Assembly: GCA_005883865.1 (NCBI GenBank)
Contig: VBAO01000137.1
Span: 1 to 7,664, forward strand
Source of the DNA: Candidatus Segetimicrobium genomatis
GTDB lineage: Bacteria; Sysuimicrobiota; Sysuimicrobiia; Sysuimicrobiales; Segetimicrobiaceae
Length of the DNA: 7,664 bases
Direction of reading: 5' to 3'
Positions 6,061 through 7,664 of the stretch are shown here, one piece after another. Each line of letters begins with the position of its first letter. Position 1 is the stretch's first letter. The position numbers and the translations under genes were made by a program. A model generated the notes under the pieces. The model ran no database searches and was not told the origin of the DNA. It was given only the letters and a program-made list of their open reading frames with translations.

Positions 6061-7636
6061 ATGGGACGACAGACCCGGGCAAGGTGGTGGCTCACCGGCA
6101 TCGTGCTGGCGGCCCTCGCAGCGTCGTCCGCATCGGGGGCCAGCCCAACGCCCAAGTACGGCGGCGTCCTCAACGCCATGGACCGCGAGGACCCCCCCAG
6201 CCTCAGTATCCACGAGGAGACCACGGTCTCGACCCCATGGCCGATGATGTCCTGTTACAACAACCTCGTCCTGTTCGCTGCCCTCCGCGGCCAGGAGAGT
6301 CCCGCCACGATCGTCGGCGAACTCGCCGAGTCATGGGCCTGTCCGTCCGGGCGTGCGCTGGCACGACGGCCGGCCGTTTTCGAGCAAGGACGTCAAGTAC
6401 ACCTTCGACCTCGTCCGTGGCGCGCCCGGAACCTCCGGCCTGCGCATCAACCCGCGCAAAATCTGGTACTCCCAGATCCAGGCAATCGACACCCCGGATC
6501 CTTCCACGGTCATCTTCCGCCTCAAGCGCCCCCAGCCGTCCCTGCTGATGCTCCTGGCGTCGGGGTACTCACCCGTGTACCCGGCCCACGTGCCTCTCGC
6601 CGAGCTCCGCACCCGCTGCGTCGGCACCGGGCCGTTCAAGCTCAAGGAATACCGCCCGGGCGAGCTGATCGAGATGGCGCGCAACCCCGATTACTTCATC
6701 AAGGGACGGCCGTACCTCGACGGGATCCGGTTCATCATCATCAAGGAGCGCGGCACCCGCATCGCAGCCCTCCAGGCCGGCCGCCTCGATGTGACGATGC
6801 CCCAGGAGGGCACGCGGCTCGCCGCGGAGCAGCTCAAGAAGGCCGTCCCCGGCATGGTGGTCTTCGAGGTCAGCCAGAGCATCAACGACAACCTGCTGAT
6901 GAATTTCAAGCGTCCTCCCTTCACCGATCCCCGCGTCCGGCGCGCGCTGAGCCTGGCGATCGACCGCCGGGCCTACGTGCAGGCGGTCCGCCAGGGCGGC
7001 GCGGCGGTCGGCGCCTCGATGCTGCCGCGCCCCTGGGGGGTGTGGGGCCTCGCCCCTGACGACCTGGCCGCGCTGCCCGGCAGCGGAGACCCGGCGAAGC
7101 AGAAGGCCGAGGCGCGCCAGTTGCTGGCCGAGGCGGGGTTTGGCTCCGGGCACCCGTTGCGCCTTGTGGTGAGCACCCGCGCGATCGCCCAGTACATCGA
7201 CATGGCCACCTTCGTGATCGACCAGCTGAAACAGATCGGGGTCGAGGCCACCCTGGAGCCGGTCGAGAGCGCCGTGTGGTTCGCCAAGCTCACCCGCGGC
7301 GAGTACGAGCTGGGGGCCAATCTCACCGGCGTGAGCGTGGACGATCCGGACTCCAACTTCTACGAAAACTATGTCTGCGGATCTCCGCGGAACTACTCGC
7401 AGTACTGCAACCCCGACGTGGACCGGATGATCGACGAGCAGTCGCAGATGCTCGACCAGGTGCCACGGCGGCGGCTCGTCGCCGAGATCCAGAAGCGGCT
7501 GGAGCTGGACGGCGCGCGCCCCATTCTGGGGTGGAGCAACGATTACTACGCGATGTGGCCCTCCGTCAAGAACCTCATCCCCCACCAGAGCGTGTACAAC
7601 TACGCGCGCTTCCAGGAGGTCTGGCTCGACCGATAG
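6061..7636 (+). pseudogene. SBP_bac_5 solute-binding protein, frame broken near 6340
   Basis: A second DppA-like periplasmic binding-protein gene, interrupted. Frame 1 from 6061 gives a Sec signal peptide (hydrophobic core at about 10-22, likely cleavage near SASGA, no lipobox), then KYGGVLNAM, an HEETTVSTPW segment and VGELAESWA, ending its sense at about 6339. The protein resumes in another frame from about 6341 (VRPGVRWHDGRPFSSKD) and runs to the TAG at 7634-7636, with RCVGTGPFKLKEY, DPRVRRALSLAIDRR and CGSPRNYSQYC recognisable. Between the Trp of AESW and the next WHDG-type motif there are 19 bases, where the intact paralogue at 1173-2702 has 48, so about 29 bases are missing. Elsewhere the reading is clean and well conserved. 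It may be a recent pseudogene or an assembly error; if intact, the product would be about 530 residues. It lies 105 bases after the amidase and 6 before a permease start. Confidence 0.87.
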
Positions 7637-7642
7637 CCCCCC

Positions 7643-7664
7643 ATGTGGGCGTTCCTCGCGCGGC
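7643..7664 (+). CDS. Probable DppB-type permease, first codons only
   Basis: Seven complete codons (MWAFLAR) and one base of an eighth remain before the right edge. They begin 6 bases after the stop of the second binding-protein gene. A start of the form 'M-x-x-[FY]-[IL]-x-R-R' is common for DppB permeases, and this position is where that gene normally sits. The call rests mostly on context. Confidence 0.5.

Noticed and set aside
1..7664. Search for tRNA or rRNA genes, CRISPR arrays, transposase genes, terminal inverted repeats and riboswitches.
   Set aside because: Nothing supportable was seen; coding sequence fills almost all of the window, and the only gaps are 69, 100, 105 and a few bases long.

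Overview
The window is G+C-rich bacterial DNA (by eye about two thirds G+C), tightly packed with nutrient-uptake and hydrolase genes. Neither peptide-type binding protein has a lipobox cysteine; both carry ordinary Sec-type signal peptides, which fits a diderm organism better than a Gram-positive one. The overall style resembles soil or subsurface lineages rich in peptide/nickel-type (SBP_bac_5) transporters, but no rRNA or marker gene is present and I cannot name the lineage.

Minus-strand module, read leftward from about 3910 to the left edge: a creatinase/prolidase-fold M24 family protein (2699-3910), a periplasmic SBP_bac_5 solute-binding protein (1173-2702), a DppB/OppB-type permease (186-1103) and the first 62 codons of a DppC/OppC-type permease (1-186, cut by the edge). 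The first pair overlaps by GTGA and the two permeases by TGATG. A 69-base gap with a small perfect hairpin separates the binding-protein gene from the first permease. This looks like one operon.

Plus-strand module, read rightward from 4011: a DinB/YfiT-fold protein with a complete His triad (4011-4532), an amidase-signature hydrolase with a complete Lys-Ser-Ser triad (about 4534-5955), a second SBP_bac_5 gene (6061-7636) and the first codons of a second DppB-type permease (7643 to the right edge).

The two modules diverge from a 100-base intergenic region (3911-4010). Each pairs a cytoplasmic hydrolase with its own ABC importer, so the locus probably takes up amide- or peptide-like small molecules and hydrolyses them inside the cell. 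Substrates cannot be read from the sequence.

Points of most interest: the second binding-protein gene is broken by a frame-changing loss of about 29 bases near 6340; the M24 protein has substitutions at three of the five usual metal-ligand positions and may not be a peptidase; and the amidase has no ATG, GTG or TTG at its conserved N-terminus, with a CTG at 4534 as best candidate. I see no RNA gene, mobile element, CRISPR array or clearly novel system. The rest is a fairly ordinary uptake and catabolism locus.
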